64,000 nt of DNA from an uncultured Roseicyclus sp. GTDB lineage: Bacteria > Pseudomonadota > Alphaproteobacteria > Rhodobacterales > Rhodobacteraceae. Made by a program: the position numbers and the translations under genes. Below the pieces are notes generated by a model. That model did not search any database. It saw only the letters and a list, made by a program, of their open reading frames with translations, and was not told the origin of the DNA. The stretch lies in the NCBI GenBank assembly GCA_937139335.1, contig CAKZPN010000061.1, forward strand, positions 62,001-126,000, given 5' to 3'. Below are positions 57,177-64,000 of the stretch, piece after piece; the stretch's first letter is position 1; each line of letters starts with the position of its first letter.

Positions 57177-58277
57177 ATGACGAATGCAACCACGCGCCAG
57201 TGGGCCCTTACGGCTGCCGTGCTGGCAGCCACGACCGCGATCAGCGGCACGGCGGCCACCGCGCAAGGCGTCGATCTCAGCGGCGAGACCGTCGAGTTCG
57301 TGATCCCCTTCGCGGAATCGGGCGGCTCGGCACGCTGGGCGAATTTCTTTGCCCCGCTGCTGAGCGAAGCGCTGCCCGGCAACCCGACCGTCGTCGTGCG
57401 CTACCGCCCCGGTGCGGGCTCGACCGAAGGCGCCAACTGGTTCCAGCAGCAGACCACCGATGACGGCACGCTGATCTTCGGCACCTCGGGCTCCACGCAG
57501 TTCCCGTATCTGCTGGGCGATCCCCGCGTCCGCTACGAATACCAGGACTGGCAGCCCGTGCTCGCCTCGGGCACTGGCGGCGTGGTCTACCTGCCGCCCG
57601 ATCTGGGTGCGCGGTTCGACGGCGATTTCGACGACCTTCAGGACGAGGTCTTCCTCTACGGATCGCAGGGCGCCACCACGCTCGATCTCGTGCCGCTGCT
57701 GGCGTTCCAGATGCTGGGTCTCGACGTTGATGCCGTTTTCGGGATCGAGGGGCGCGGTGACGGTCGCCTGATGTTCGAGCGCGGCGAGGCCAATATCGAC
57801 TACCAGACCTCGTCCGCCTACATCCAGAGCGTACAGCCGCTGGTCGATCAGGGCCTCGCGGTCCCGGCCTTCAGCTACGGCGCGCTGGACGCGGATGGCA
57901 ACATCGTGCGCGACCCGACCTTCCCCGACCTGCCGAGCTTCCGCGAGGTTTGCGAGGCGACGGCGGGCTGCGAGACCGAAGGCACCGCCTGGGACGCGTG
58001 GAAAGCGTTCTTCATCTCGGGCTTCGCCGCGCAGAAGCTGGTGTACCTTCCGGGTTCAACCCCGGACGAGGTCGTGAACGCCTATACCGAGGCTTTCAAC
58101 GCGATCCTCGCGCGCGACGATTTCGCCGAGATGGCCGAGGCCGAATTGGGCGTCTACCCGCAGCTGACCGGCGCGGGCGCGCAGAGCGCCAGCGACCAGG
58201 CCACCATCGTCAGCGACGAGGCGCGGGAATTCGTGCTGAACTGGCTGATGGAATCCTACGGCGTGTCGCTGAACTGA
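57177..58277 (+). CDS. tctC: Tripartite tricarboxylate transporter substrate-binding protein
   Basis: A 366-residue periplasmic binding protein of the Bug/TctC family. The signal peptide spans about 1-30, with a likely cut after TATAQ or a nearby Ala. VEFVIPFAESGGSARWANF is a variant of the usual carboxylate-binding loop; the protein is about 40 residues longer than most TctC proteins. GGGAGGA precedes the ATG. The ligand is probably a di- or tricarboxylate, judging from the enzymes downstream. Confidence 0.92.
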   Translation: MTNATTRQWALTAAVLAATTAISGTAATAQGVDLSGETVEFVIPFAESGGSARWANFFAPLLSEALPGNPTVVVRYRPGAGSTEGANWFQQQTTDDGTLIFGTSGSTQFPYLLGDPRVRYEYQDWQPVLASGTGGVVYLPPDLGARFDGDFDDLQDEVFLYGSQGATTLDLVPLLAFQMLGLDVDAVFGIEGRGDGRLMFERGEANIDYQTSSAYIQSVQPLVDQGLAVPAFSYGALDADGNIVRDPTFPDLPSFREVCEATAGCETEGTAWDAWKAFFISGFAAQKLVYLPGSTPDEVVNAYTEAFNAILARDDFAEMAEAELGVYPQLTGAGAQSASDQATIVSDEAREFVLNWLMESYGVSLN

Positions 58278-58296
58278 GCGACCTGACCTGATCTCG

Positions 58297-58322
58297 CCCC
58301 GCCCGGCACGCGTCGGGCGGGG
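58297..58322 (+). terminator. Hairpin between tctC and tctA
   Basis: CCCCGCCCG / CGGGCGGGG, 9-bp stem, 8-base loop, no T-run. It lies between the binding-protein gene and the permease gene and probably reduces read-through or protects the tctC end, so that binding protein is in excess. Confidence 0.6.
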
Positions 58323-58351
58323 CATGTTCCAGTGACCCCGAGGACAACCGT

Positions 58352-60367
58352 ATGGATATTCTGACCACCGCGTTTCCCGCGATGGGCAACGCGCTGTTGC
58401 TGGTGCTGCAGCCCGAACAGCTCATGTACATGGTGGCCGGCGTGCTTCTTGGCCTGTCCATCGGCGTCCTGCCGGGCCTTGGTGGCATCGCCGGCTTGTC
58501 GCTGGTGCTGCCCTTCATGTTCGGGATGGAGCCGGTCTCGGGCCTCGCTTTGATGGTGGGCTTGATCGCGGTGATCCCCACGTCCGACACGTTTTCCTCG
58601 GTGCTGCTGGGGATTCCGGGCTCGTCCTCGAGTCAGGCCACGGTGCTTGACGGCTTCCCGCTGTCGCGCAAGGGACACGCCGCGCAGGCGCTGTCGGCGG
58701 CTTTCTCCTCCAGCCTTTACGGCGGGCTTCTGGGCGCGCTGGTGCTGACCGGGTTCATCTTCATCGCGCGCCCCCTGATCCTCGCGTTCGGCCTGCCCGA
58801 GATGCTGATGATCACGGTGCTGGGCCTGTCGATGGTCGCCATCCTTGCCGGCCGGGTGCCGCTGAAGGGCATCGTCGCGGCGGGCCTCGGTCTGATGGCG
58901 GGCACCATCGGGGCGGCCGGCGCGGGCGGCAGCCTGCGCATGGCGACCTACGACATTCCCTATCTCGTCGACGGGCTGCAACTGGTCATCGTCGGACTCG
59001 GCATCTACGCCATCCCCGAGATCGTGTCGTTGCTGCGCCAGGACCGGGCCATCGCCACCGGCGGTTCGCTCGGGTCGGGCTGGGGGCAGGGCGTGCGGGA
59101 CTGGTGGGCCAACAAGTGGCTCTCGACCAAATGCGCGGTGATCGGCGTCACGGTCGGCGTGATCCCCGGCCTCGGCGGCTCGGTGGTGGACTGGCTCGCC
59201 TATGGCTATGCCGTGCAGTCGAGCAAGAACCGCGAGAAGTTCGGGCAAGGCGACATCCGCGGCGTGATCGCGCCCGAAAGCTCCAACAACGCCAAGGAAG
59301 GTGGCGGGCTGGTGCCGACGCTGATCTTTGGCATCCCCGGATCGGGGTCGATGGCGGTGTTCCTCGGCGGCCTCGCGCTCTTGGGCCTGTCGCCGGGGCC
59401 GCACATGGTTCGCCAGGATCTGGAAATCACCTACACCATCGTCTGGTCGCTGGCGCTGGCCAATGTCGTCGGCGCGGGCCTGTGCATCCTCCTGTCGAAG
59501 CAGATCGCGCGGCTGACGACGATCCGCTTCACCATCCTCGCGCCCTACCTCTTCATGATCATCGCCTTCGCCGCGTTCCAGTCGCGGCAATCGCTGGGTG
59601 ACCTCGCGGCGCTGGTCGCGATCGGCTTTCTCGGCATCCTGCTGCGGCGCTTCGACTATTCGCGCCCGGCCTTCCTGATCGGCTTCGTGCTGTCGAACCA
59701 GGCCGAGGCCTTTGCCAACATGGCCAACCAGATCGCCGGCTCGCGGTTCCGCCGTGGGTGGGAGGCGGGTTTCGAATATATCTTCACGCCGCTGTCCATC
59801 GGGCTGCTTTTTCTCACGATCCTGTCGATCTACGTCGGCATCCGGCAAGCCAAGAACATCCGCGAGAACATCGACGCCCCGACCGGAAGCAAGCGTGCGC
59901 CCTTCATCTTCCTGATCTGTATCACCGCTTACCTGATGGTCGCCTGGGTCGACGCGTTCACGATCACGCGGATGGGCGACAAGATCTTCCCGCTGACCAT
60001 CGGCACGGTGACCCTGCTGGCCTGCTTCACGCTCCTGATCCAGATGCGGCGCGCGCCCGAGACGCACGAGATGTTCGTGGACCTCGAATCCGGCGGCGAC
60101 GACGCAAAGGCGCCGCACGGGCTCTGGTCGACGCTGGCGTGGTTCCTGGGGCTTCTGGTGCTGTCGGGCATCTTCGGCCTCATCATCGCGCTGGGGCTCT
60201 TCCTCGTCGCCTTCTTCCGGGTGCGCGGCGGGTTCGGCTGGCTCCTGTCGCTGCTGCTCGCCGCGGCCGGCATCGCCTTCATCATGTTCCTGGCGGGCGT
60301 GCTCGGCCGCGATTTCCCGCCCGGCATCCTGCAGAGTTTCTTCAACCTCCCATGGCCCTTCACATGA
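58352..60367 (+). CDS. tctA: Tripartite tricarboxylate transporter permease, TctA-TctB fusion
   Basis: A 671-residue inner-membrane protein. Residues 1 to about 500 are TctA, with the hallmarks LGLSIGVLPGLGGIAG and IPGSGSMAVFLGG and about twelve helices. The last 150 residues carry four more helices, with GDKIFPLTIGTVTLLACF matching the start of the small subunit TctB. No separate tctB gene exists in the cluster, so this is a natural fusion. It takes up carboxylates with the sodium or proton gradient. Confidence 0.9.
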   Translation: MDILTTAFPAMGNALLLVLQPEQLMYMVAGVLLGLSIGVLPGLGGIAGLSLVLPFMFGMEPVSGLALMVGLIAVIPTSDTFSSVLLGIPGSSSSQATVLDGFPLSRKGHAAQALSAAFSSSLYGGLLGALVLTGFIFIARPLILAFGLPEMLMITVLGLSMVAILAGRVPLKGIVAAGLGLMAGTIGAAGAGGSLRMATYDIPYLVDGLQLVIVGLGIYAIPEIVSLLRQDRAIATGGSLGSGWGQGVRDWWANKWLSTKCAVIGVTVGVIPGLGGSVVDWLAYGYAVQSSKNREKFGQGDIRGVIAPESSNNAKEGGGLVPTLIFGIPGSGSMAVFLGGLALLGLSPGPHMVRQDLEITYTIVWSLALANVVGAGLCILLSKQIARLTTIRFTILAPYLFMIIAFAAFQSRQSLGDLAALVAIGFLGILLRRFDYSRPAFLIGFVLSNQAEAFANMANQIAGSRFRRGWEAGFEYIFTPLSIGLLFLTILSIYVGIRQAKNIRENIDAPTGSKRAPFIFLICITAYLMVAWVDAFTITRMGDKIFPLTIGTVTLLACFTLLIQMRRAPETHEMFVDLESGGDDAKAPHGLWSTLAWFLGLLVLSGIFGLIIALGLFLVAFFRVRGGFGWLLSLLLAAAGIAFIMFLAGVLGRDFPPGILQSFFNLPWPFT

Positions 60368-61455
60368 CCCAGACCGCGATCCCCTTTCACTTCCTGCGCG
60401 GCGGCACGTCGCGAGGGCCCTATTTCAACCGCGCCGATCTGCCCGAGGATCGCGACCAGCTCAGCGAGGTGCTGATGCAGGTCATGGGCGCGGGCAACCC
60501 GCGCAACATCGACGGGCTGGGTGGCGGCGACGCGGTGACGACCAAGGTCGCGATGCTGAGCCGGTCGGAGGAACCGGGCGTCGACGTCGACTATTTCTTC
60601 GCCCAGGTCGCGGTGACGGAGCGGCTGGTCGACTATGGCCCGACCTGCGGCAATATCCTTGTGGGTGTCGGCCCCGCCGCGCTGGAGATGGGGCTGGTGC
60701 CGGTGACGGGCGAGGAAACTCGCGTCCGCATCCGGGCCGTGAACACCGGCGCGCTGGTCGAGGCGGTGGTGCAGACGCCTGGTGGCAGGGTCAGCTACGA
60801 GGGCAGCGTCGCCATCGACGGCGTGCCGGGAACGGCGGCGCCGGTGGGCCTGAACTTCATGGATGTGGTGGGCTCCAAATCCGGGGCGATGTTCCCGACC
60901 GGCAACGCCATCGACGTGATCGATGGGGTGGAGGTGACCTGCATCGACGTCGCCATGCCGATGATGATCGCGCGCGCCGCCGACCTCGGCATCACCGGCC
61001 ACGAGACCAAGGACGAACTGGACGCGAACGAGGCGCTTTTCGCACGGATGGAGGCGCTCAGGCTGGAGGCCGGGCGGCGCATGGGCTTTGGCGACGTGTC
61101 GAAGTCGGTGACGCCCAAGATCGGGCTGATCGCGCCCGCCACCTCCGGCGCGCATCTGACGGCGCGGTATTTCATGCCGTGGAAGACGCACCCGACGATG
61201 GCCGTCACCGGCTCGCAATGCCTCGCTGCCTGTGCGCTGGCACCCGGAACCGTGGCCGATGGCCTCGCGCGCCCGGTTGATAGCGCGCCTTCGGTCATCT
61301 TGATCGACCATCCTGTGGGGACTATGGAAGTCACGGTGAACTTCTCCCGCGACGGCGGCGGGTTTCAATTCATCTCGGCGGGCGTCGTCCGCACCGCGCG
61401 GCTGATCGCGCGGGGCGAGGTTCTGGTGAGCGATCCGAAGGGGCAGCAGGCATGA
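60364..61455 (+). CDS. 4-oxalomesaconate tautomerase-like protein (PrpF/GalD family)
   Basis: A 363-residue diaminopimelate-epimerase fold protein. The N-terminal HFLRGGTSRGPYF and GGDAVTTKVA are family signatures, and the conserved Cys in DYGPTCGNI lies near residue 97. GalD proteins interconvert tautomers of 4-oxalomesaconate in gallate breakdown; PrpF proteins isomerise methylaconitate. It overlaps tctA by four bases (ATGA) and the following ThDP gene by four bases. Confidence 0.85.
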   Translation: MTQTAIPFHFLRGGTSRGPYFNRADLPEDRDQLSEVLMQVMGAGNPRNIDGLGGGDAVTTKVAMLSRSEEPGVDVDYFFAQVAVTERLVDYGPTCGNILVGVGPAALEMGLVPVTGEETRVRIRAVNTGALVEAVVQTPGGRVSYEGSVAIDGVPGTAAPVGLNFMDVVGSKSGAMFPTGNAIDVIDGVEVTCIDVAMPMMIARAADLGITGHETKDELDANEALFARMEALRLEAGRRMGFGDVSKSVTPKIGLIAPATSGAHLTARYFMPWKTHPTMAVTGSQCLAACALAPGTVADGLARPVDSAPSVILIDHPVGTMEVTVNFSRDGGGFQFISAGVVRTARLIARGEVLVSDPKGQQA

Positions 61456-63122
61456 GCGGTGACACCAAGGCTCCCACCGGGGGCAAGGTCTTCGACATCC
61501 TCGCGCAGAGCTTCCTGAACGAGGGTGTGAGCACCTGTTTCGCGCTCATGGGTGACGCCAACATGAACTGGGCAACGCGGCTGGCTGAGGGTGGCTGCGG
61601 CATGATCTACGTCCGGCACGAACATTGCGCCGTCGCCGCCGCGATGGCCTACGCCCGCAAGTCGGGCGAGATTGGCGTGGCGACCGTGACCTGCGGGCCT
61701 GGGCTGACGCAGATCATGACGGCGCTGCCCGCGGCGGTGCGCGCGCGCCTGCCGCTGGTGATCTTCGCGGGCGAGGCGCCGCTGAAATCGGGCTGGTACA
61801 ACCAGGCGATTGACCAGGCGCCCTTCGTCGTCGCGACCGGCGCGGCCTATCACAGCATGCACCACGCCGCCCGGATGCCCGTGGCGATCCGCGACGCGTT
61901 TCTGCAGGCGCGGCGCGAACGGCGGCCGGTGGTGCTGGGCGTGCCCTTCGACCTGCAGAACCTCGACTGGACCGGGTCCGCCGACCTGCCTGCGCCCTCG
62001 CGCGAGGTACTGCCGGCGCTGTCGCCGGTGCCGCCGCATCCCGAGGATCTGGCACATGCGGTCGAGTTGATCTCGGGCGCGCGCCGGGTGGTCGTGATGG
62101 CCGGTCTCGGCGCGGTGGAGGCCGGCGCAGGGGCGGCGTGCCGCGCGCTGGCGGAGCGCTGCGACGCGCTGTTGACCACCACGCTGCCGGCGCGGGGGCT
62201 GTTCCACGACGACCCGTTCAGCCTCGGCATCGCGGGCGGGTTCTCGACCGAAGTCGCGCGCGACTGCCTCGCCGAGGCGGATCTCGTGATCGCCGTCGGC
62301 GCCTCGCTGGCGCATCACAATTCCGACGGCGGCAAGCTCTGGCCCAAGGCGCGGCTGCTGCAACTAGACACCGACCCGGTGAGCCTGAGCCAGGGACGGC
62401 TCGCTGCCGACGCCCACCTGCGCGGCGACGCACGGCTGTCGGTCGAGGCTCTGGCCGAGGCTCTGCCGCCCCGCGCCGCGGACTGGCGCAGCGCGCGTCT
62501 GGCCGAGCGCATCAGGATAGCGCCCGCCGACAGCATGGAATTCCCGCCGGAGCCGGGCCTGCACGACCCGCGCGATGCGGTCGCGGGCTTCGAGGCGCAT
62601 CTGCCGGCGGACTGGCAAATGGTGAATTCCTCCGGGCATTGTTCCTTCTTCTTCGCGCAGATGCCCTCGCGCCCCTACGAGCGGTTTCTCACGATCCGCG
62701 AGTTCGGGGCGATCGGCAACGGCATCTCCTTCGCGATGGGCGTCGCCGCGGCACGTCCGGGCGACACGGTGGTGCTGTTCGACGGCGACGGCAGCCTGCT
62801 GATGCATGTGCAGGAGCTGGAGACGATCAAGCGCCACGGGCTGAACATCCTGATCGTGGTGCTCAACGATGGCGCCTACGGCTCGGAGATCCACAAGCTG
62901 CGGGCCGAGGGGCTGTCGGACGCCGGCGCGGTCTTCGGGCGCACCGATCTGGCGGCCATCGCGCGGGGCTTCGGCATCGGGGGCGAGACGATCACCGACC
63001 TCGCGGACCTGCCCCGTCTGATCGCCGGTTTCGCGCAAACCGGCGGGGCGGCGGTCTGGGACGTGCCGGTATCCGACCGGGTCATCTCGCCGGTCATCCG
63101 CCGGGCCCATCCACCGCACTAG
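61452..63122 (+). CDS. Thiamine-diphosphate-dependent enzyme (acetolactate synthase/decarboxylase superfamily)
   Basis: A 556-residue three-domain ThDP enzyme. Cofactor-activating Glu57 lies in YVRHEHCA; the ThDP/Mg motif runs from GDGSLLMHVQELETI to VLND near residues 436-468. The central domain (about 190-330) is the nucleotide-binding-like fold. Subfamily traits fit neither acetolactate synthase nor benzoylformate decarboxylase clearly. Given its neighbours it may decarboxylate a 2-oxo-tricarboxylate. It overlaps the tautomerase gene. Confidence 0.88.
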   Translation: MSGDTKAPTGGKVFDILAQSFLNEGVSTCFALMGDANMNWATRLAEGGCGMIYVRHEHCAVAAAMAYARKSGEIGVATVTCGPGLTQIMTALPAAVRARLPLVIFAGEAPLKSGWYNQAIDQAPFVVATGAAYHSMHHAARMPVAIRDAFLQARRERRPVVLGVPFDLQNLDWTGSADLPAPSREVLPALSPVPPHPEDLAHAVELISGARRVVVMAGLGAVEAGAGAACRALAERCDALLTTTLPARGLFHDDPFSLGIAGGFSTEVARDCLAEADLVIAVGASLAHHNSDGGKLWPKARLLQLDTDPVSLSQGRLAADAHLRGDARLSVEALAEALPPRAADWRSARLAERIRIAPADSMEFPPEPGLHDPRDAVAGFEAHLPADWQMVNSSGHCSFFFAQMPSRPYERFLTIREFGAIGNGISFAMGVAAARPGDTVVLFDGDGSLLMHVQELETIKRHGLNILIVVLNDGAYGSEIHKLRAEGLSDAGAVFGRTDLAAIARGFGIGGETITDLADLPRLIAGFAQTGGAAVWDVPVSDRVISPVIRRAHPPH

Positions 63123-63150
63123 GCCGGTCTGGACAGGCCCGCGGGCGTGT

Positions 63151-63168
63151 TGTATGCGACAGTATACA
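63151..63168. promoter_or_regulatory. Operator-like palindrome in a convergent gap
   Basis: TGTAT-N8-ATACA, an inverted repeat of the kind bound by GntR/FCD regulators. It lies between two gene ends (ThDP enzyme and RraA-family gene), where an operator is not expected. Confidence 0.35.
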
Positions 63169-63244
63169 GAACGGGTTCCCGCGCATGACGGCTGCTTTTC
63201 CTGACCAAGGCCCGGTCCGCGCGACCCGCGCCCGGACGGCCGTT

Positions 63245-63736
63245 TCAGCGAAACGCGGGCTGCGGGCCGTCCTTGGCAAAGACCAGCGCCCCGTCGGCAT
63301 CCGCGACGATGTAGTCGCCCGTCGCCACCGGCACGCCGTCGACCAGCAGGTCGGCGCCGACCTCGCCCTCGGCCTTGCGCACGCAGCGGCGCGGCGTGTG
63401 CCCGCTCGCCATGATGCCGATGGGCGTTTCGGCCAACTGGTCCACGTCGCGCACCGCACCCCAGATGATCATGCCCGCCCAGCCATGCGCCGCCGCTTCG
63501 GCCGCGATCATGTCGCCGCAGAGCGCGCGGCGCAGCGACCCCCCGCCGTCGACCACCATCACGCGGCCTTCGCCGGGCCTGTTGGCCAGCTCCTTCACGC
63601 GGCTGTTCACCTCGAAGGTCTTGATGGTGAGGGCCGGCCCGTGAAAGGCGCGGATGCTGCCGTAGTGCCGGAGCGTGGCCGGCAGCACGTGCAGCACCTC
63701 GCCGAAGTCGTCGTAAAGATCGCAGGTCGGGGTCAT
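63245..63736 (-). CDS. RraA/HMG-aldolase family protein
   Basis: A 163-residue protein. VVDGGGSLRRALCGD (near residue 62) and WGAVRDVDQL (near 91) are the conserved active-site segments of the family that includes RraA, the RNase E inhibitor, and class II 4-hydroxy-4-methyl-2-oxoglutarate / 4-carboxy-4-hydroxy-2-oxoadipate aldolases. The GxxxD and RD residues needed for aldolase metal binding are present. Context (oxalomesaconate tautomerase-like gene) supports the aldolase reading; sequence alone does not separate the two. Confidence 0.85.
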   Translation of the reverse strand: MTPTCDLYDDFGEVLHVLPATLRHYGSIRAFHGPALTIKTFEVNSRVKELANRPGEGRVMVVDGGGSLRRALCGDMIAAEAAAHGWAGMIIWGAVRDVDQLAETPIGIMASGHTPRRCVRKAEGEVGADLLVDGVPVATGDYIVADADGALVFAKDGPQPAFR

Positions 63737-63801
63737 GGGATGCTCATTCTTGTCCAAGAAGTGCGAGCGTGGCACGCCCGCCGCGCCCTGTCACGGCCAG
63801 A

Positions 63802-64000
63802 ATGCTGGGCCGCGCGATGATGGAGCTCCTGCCCGAGGGCCTGTCGCTCGCCGCCTTCTGGGCGGTGGTCGCCGGCAGCTTCGTCGCCTCCTTCATCACC
63901 GCCGCCTTCGGGATCGGCGGGGGCGCGGTGATGCTGGCCATCATGGCGATCCTGCTGCCGCCCGCCGCCCTCATCCCGGTACATGGCGTGGTGCAGTTCG
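63802..64000 (+). CDS. TauE/SafE family permease (truncated by window end)
   Basis: The first 66 codons of a membrane protein. FITAAFGIGGGAVMLAIMAILLP is followed by LIPVHGVVQF, the typical first TauE/SafE repeat. These proteins export sulfite or organosulfonates or move other anions. ATG 63802 is uncertain; ATGs at 63817 and 63820 are alternatives, and no clear ribosome site is seen. It is divergent from the RraA-family gene, 65 bases away. Confidence 0.8.
   Translation, partial: MLGRAMMELLPEGLSLAAFWAVVAGSFVASFITAAFGIGGGAVMLAIMAILLPPAALIPVHGVVQF

Noticed and set aside
63186-63300. Small plus-strand gene starting after the TGTAT/ATACA palindrome
   Set aside because: The frame runs antisense into the RraA-family gene and shows no recognisable protein features.

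Overview
The window is GC-rich, densely packed chromosomal DNA from an alphaproteobacterium, most likely a member of the Rhodobacterales. This is inferred from the tripartite tricarboxylate transporter, the HutF-type histidine pathway, PrtD/HlyD type I secretion, HWE-kinase signalling, FNR boxes of the TTGAT-N4-ATCAA type and GGAAC-N17-CGTT stress promoters. I noticed no rRNA, tRNA, insertion sequence or CRISPR array. Most genes sit in short operons with 4-base start/stop overlaps.

Layout. 1-4261: a glycoside hydrolase family 4 / sugar ABC permease operon on the minus strand with a divergent AraC regulator. 4334-11366: cydDC-cydABX (bd quinol oxidase and its assembly exporter, minus) with a divergent Rrf2 regulator; FNR boxes lie before cydA and before cydD. 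11452-14047: a metallo-beta-lactamase fold protein and a peroxiredoxin, divergent from an OxyR homologue. 14112-21560: a universal stress protein, divergent across a third FNR box from an operon HTH - Kef antiporter - P-type ATPase - PhaC. 21629-29671: a dipeptide-type ABC transporter ending in an allophanate-hydrolase-like amidase, with a divergent LysR regulator. 29734-36896: the histidine utilisation cluster hutF / hutIHUD / hutC with a HutC-type operator. 37076-38781: a cupin and a YegD-like Hsp70. 38803-42683: a CheB-CheR-PAS-HWE kinase with a single-domain response regulator. 42924-49171: a molybdopterin oxidoreductase in one operon with a bo-type quinol oxidase (cyoABCD). 49261-50573: an FMN reductase-like protein and 5-formyl-THF cyclo-ligase. 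50643-54638: a type I secretion operon whose first gene encodes an extremely acidic, aromatic-free Gly/Leu/Asp repeat protein, with a lux-box-like palindrome upstream. 55012-64000: a TctDE two-component system divergent from tctC, a tctA-tctB fusion, an oxalomesaconate-tautomerase-like protein and a ThDP enzyme, then an RraA/aldolase-family gene and a truncated TauE/SafE permease.

Themes. Two quinol oxidases (bd under FNR control, bo linked to a Mo enzyme), the FNR-box-linked USP/Kef/ATPase/PHA operon and the OxyR-Prx locus together describe adaptation to changing oxygen and redox state. The hut, Dpp/amidase and Tct/tautomerase/ThDP/RraA clusters are catabolic islands with their own regulators. 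The parts I consider least explained are the repeat-protein secretion operon with its lux-box-like element, the symmetrical divergent stress promoter between the HWE kinase and the Mo-oxidoreductase/cyo operon, and the Tct-linked decarboxylation/aldolase set.
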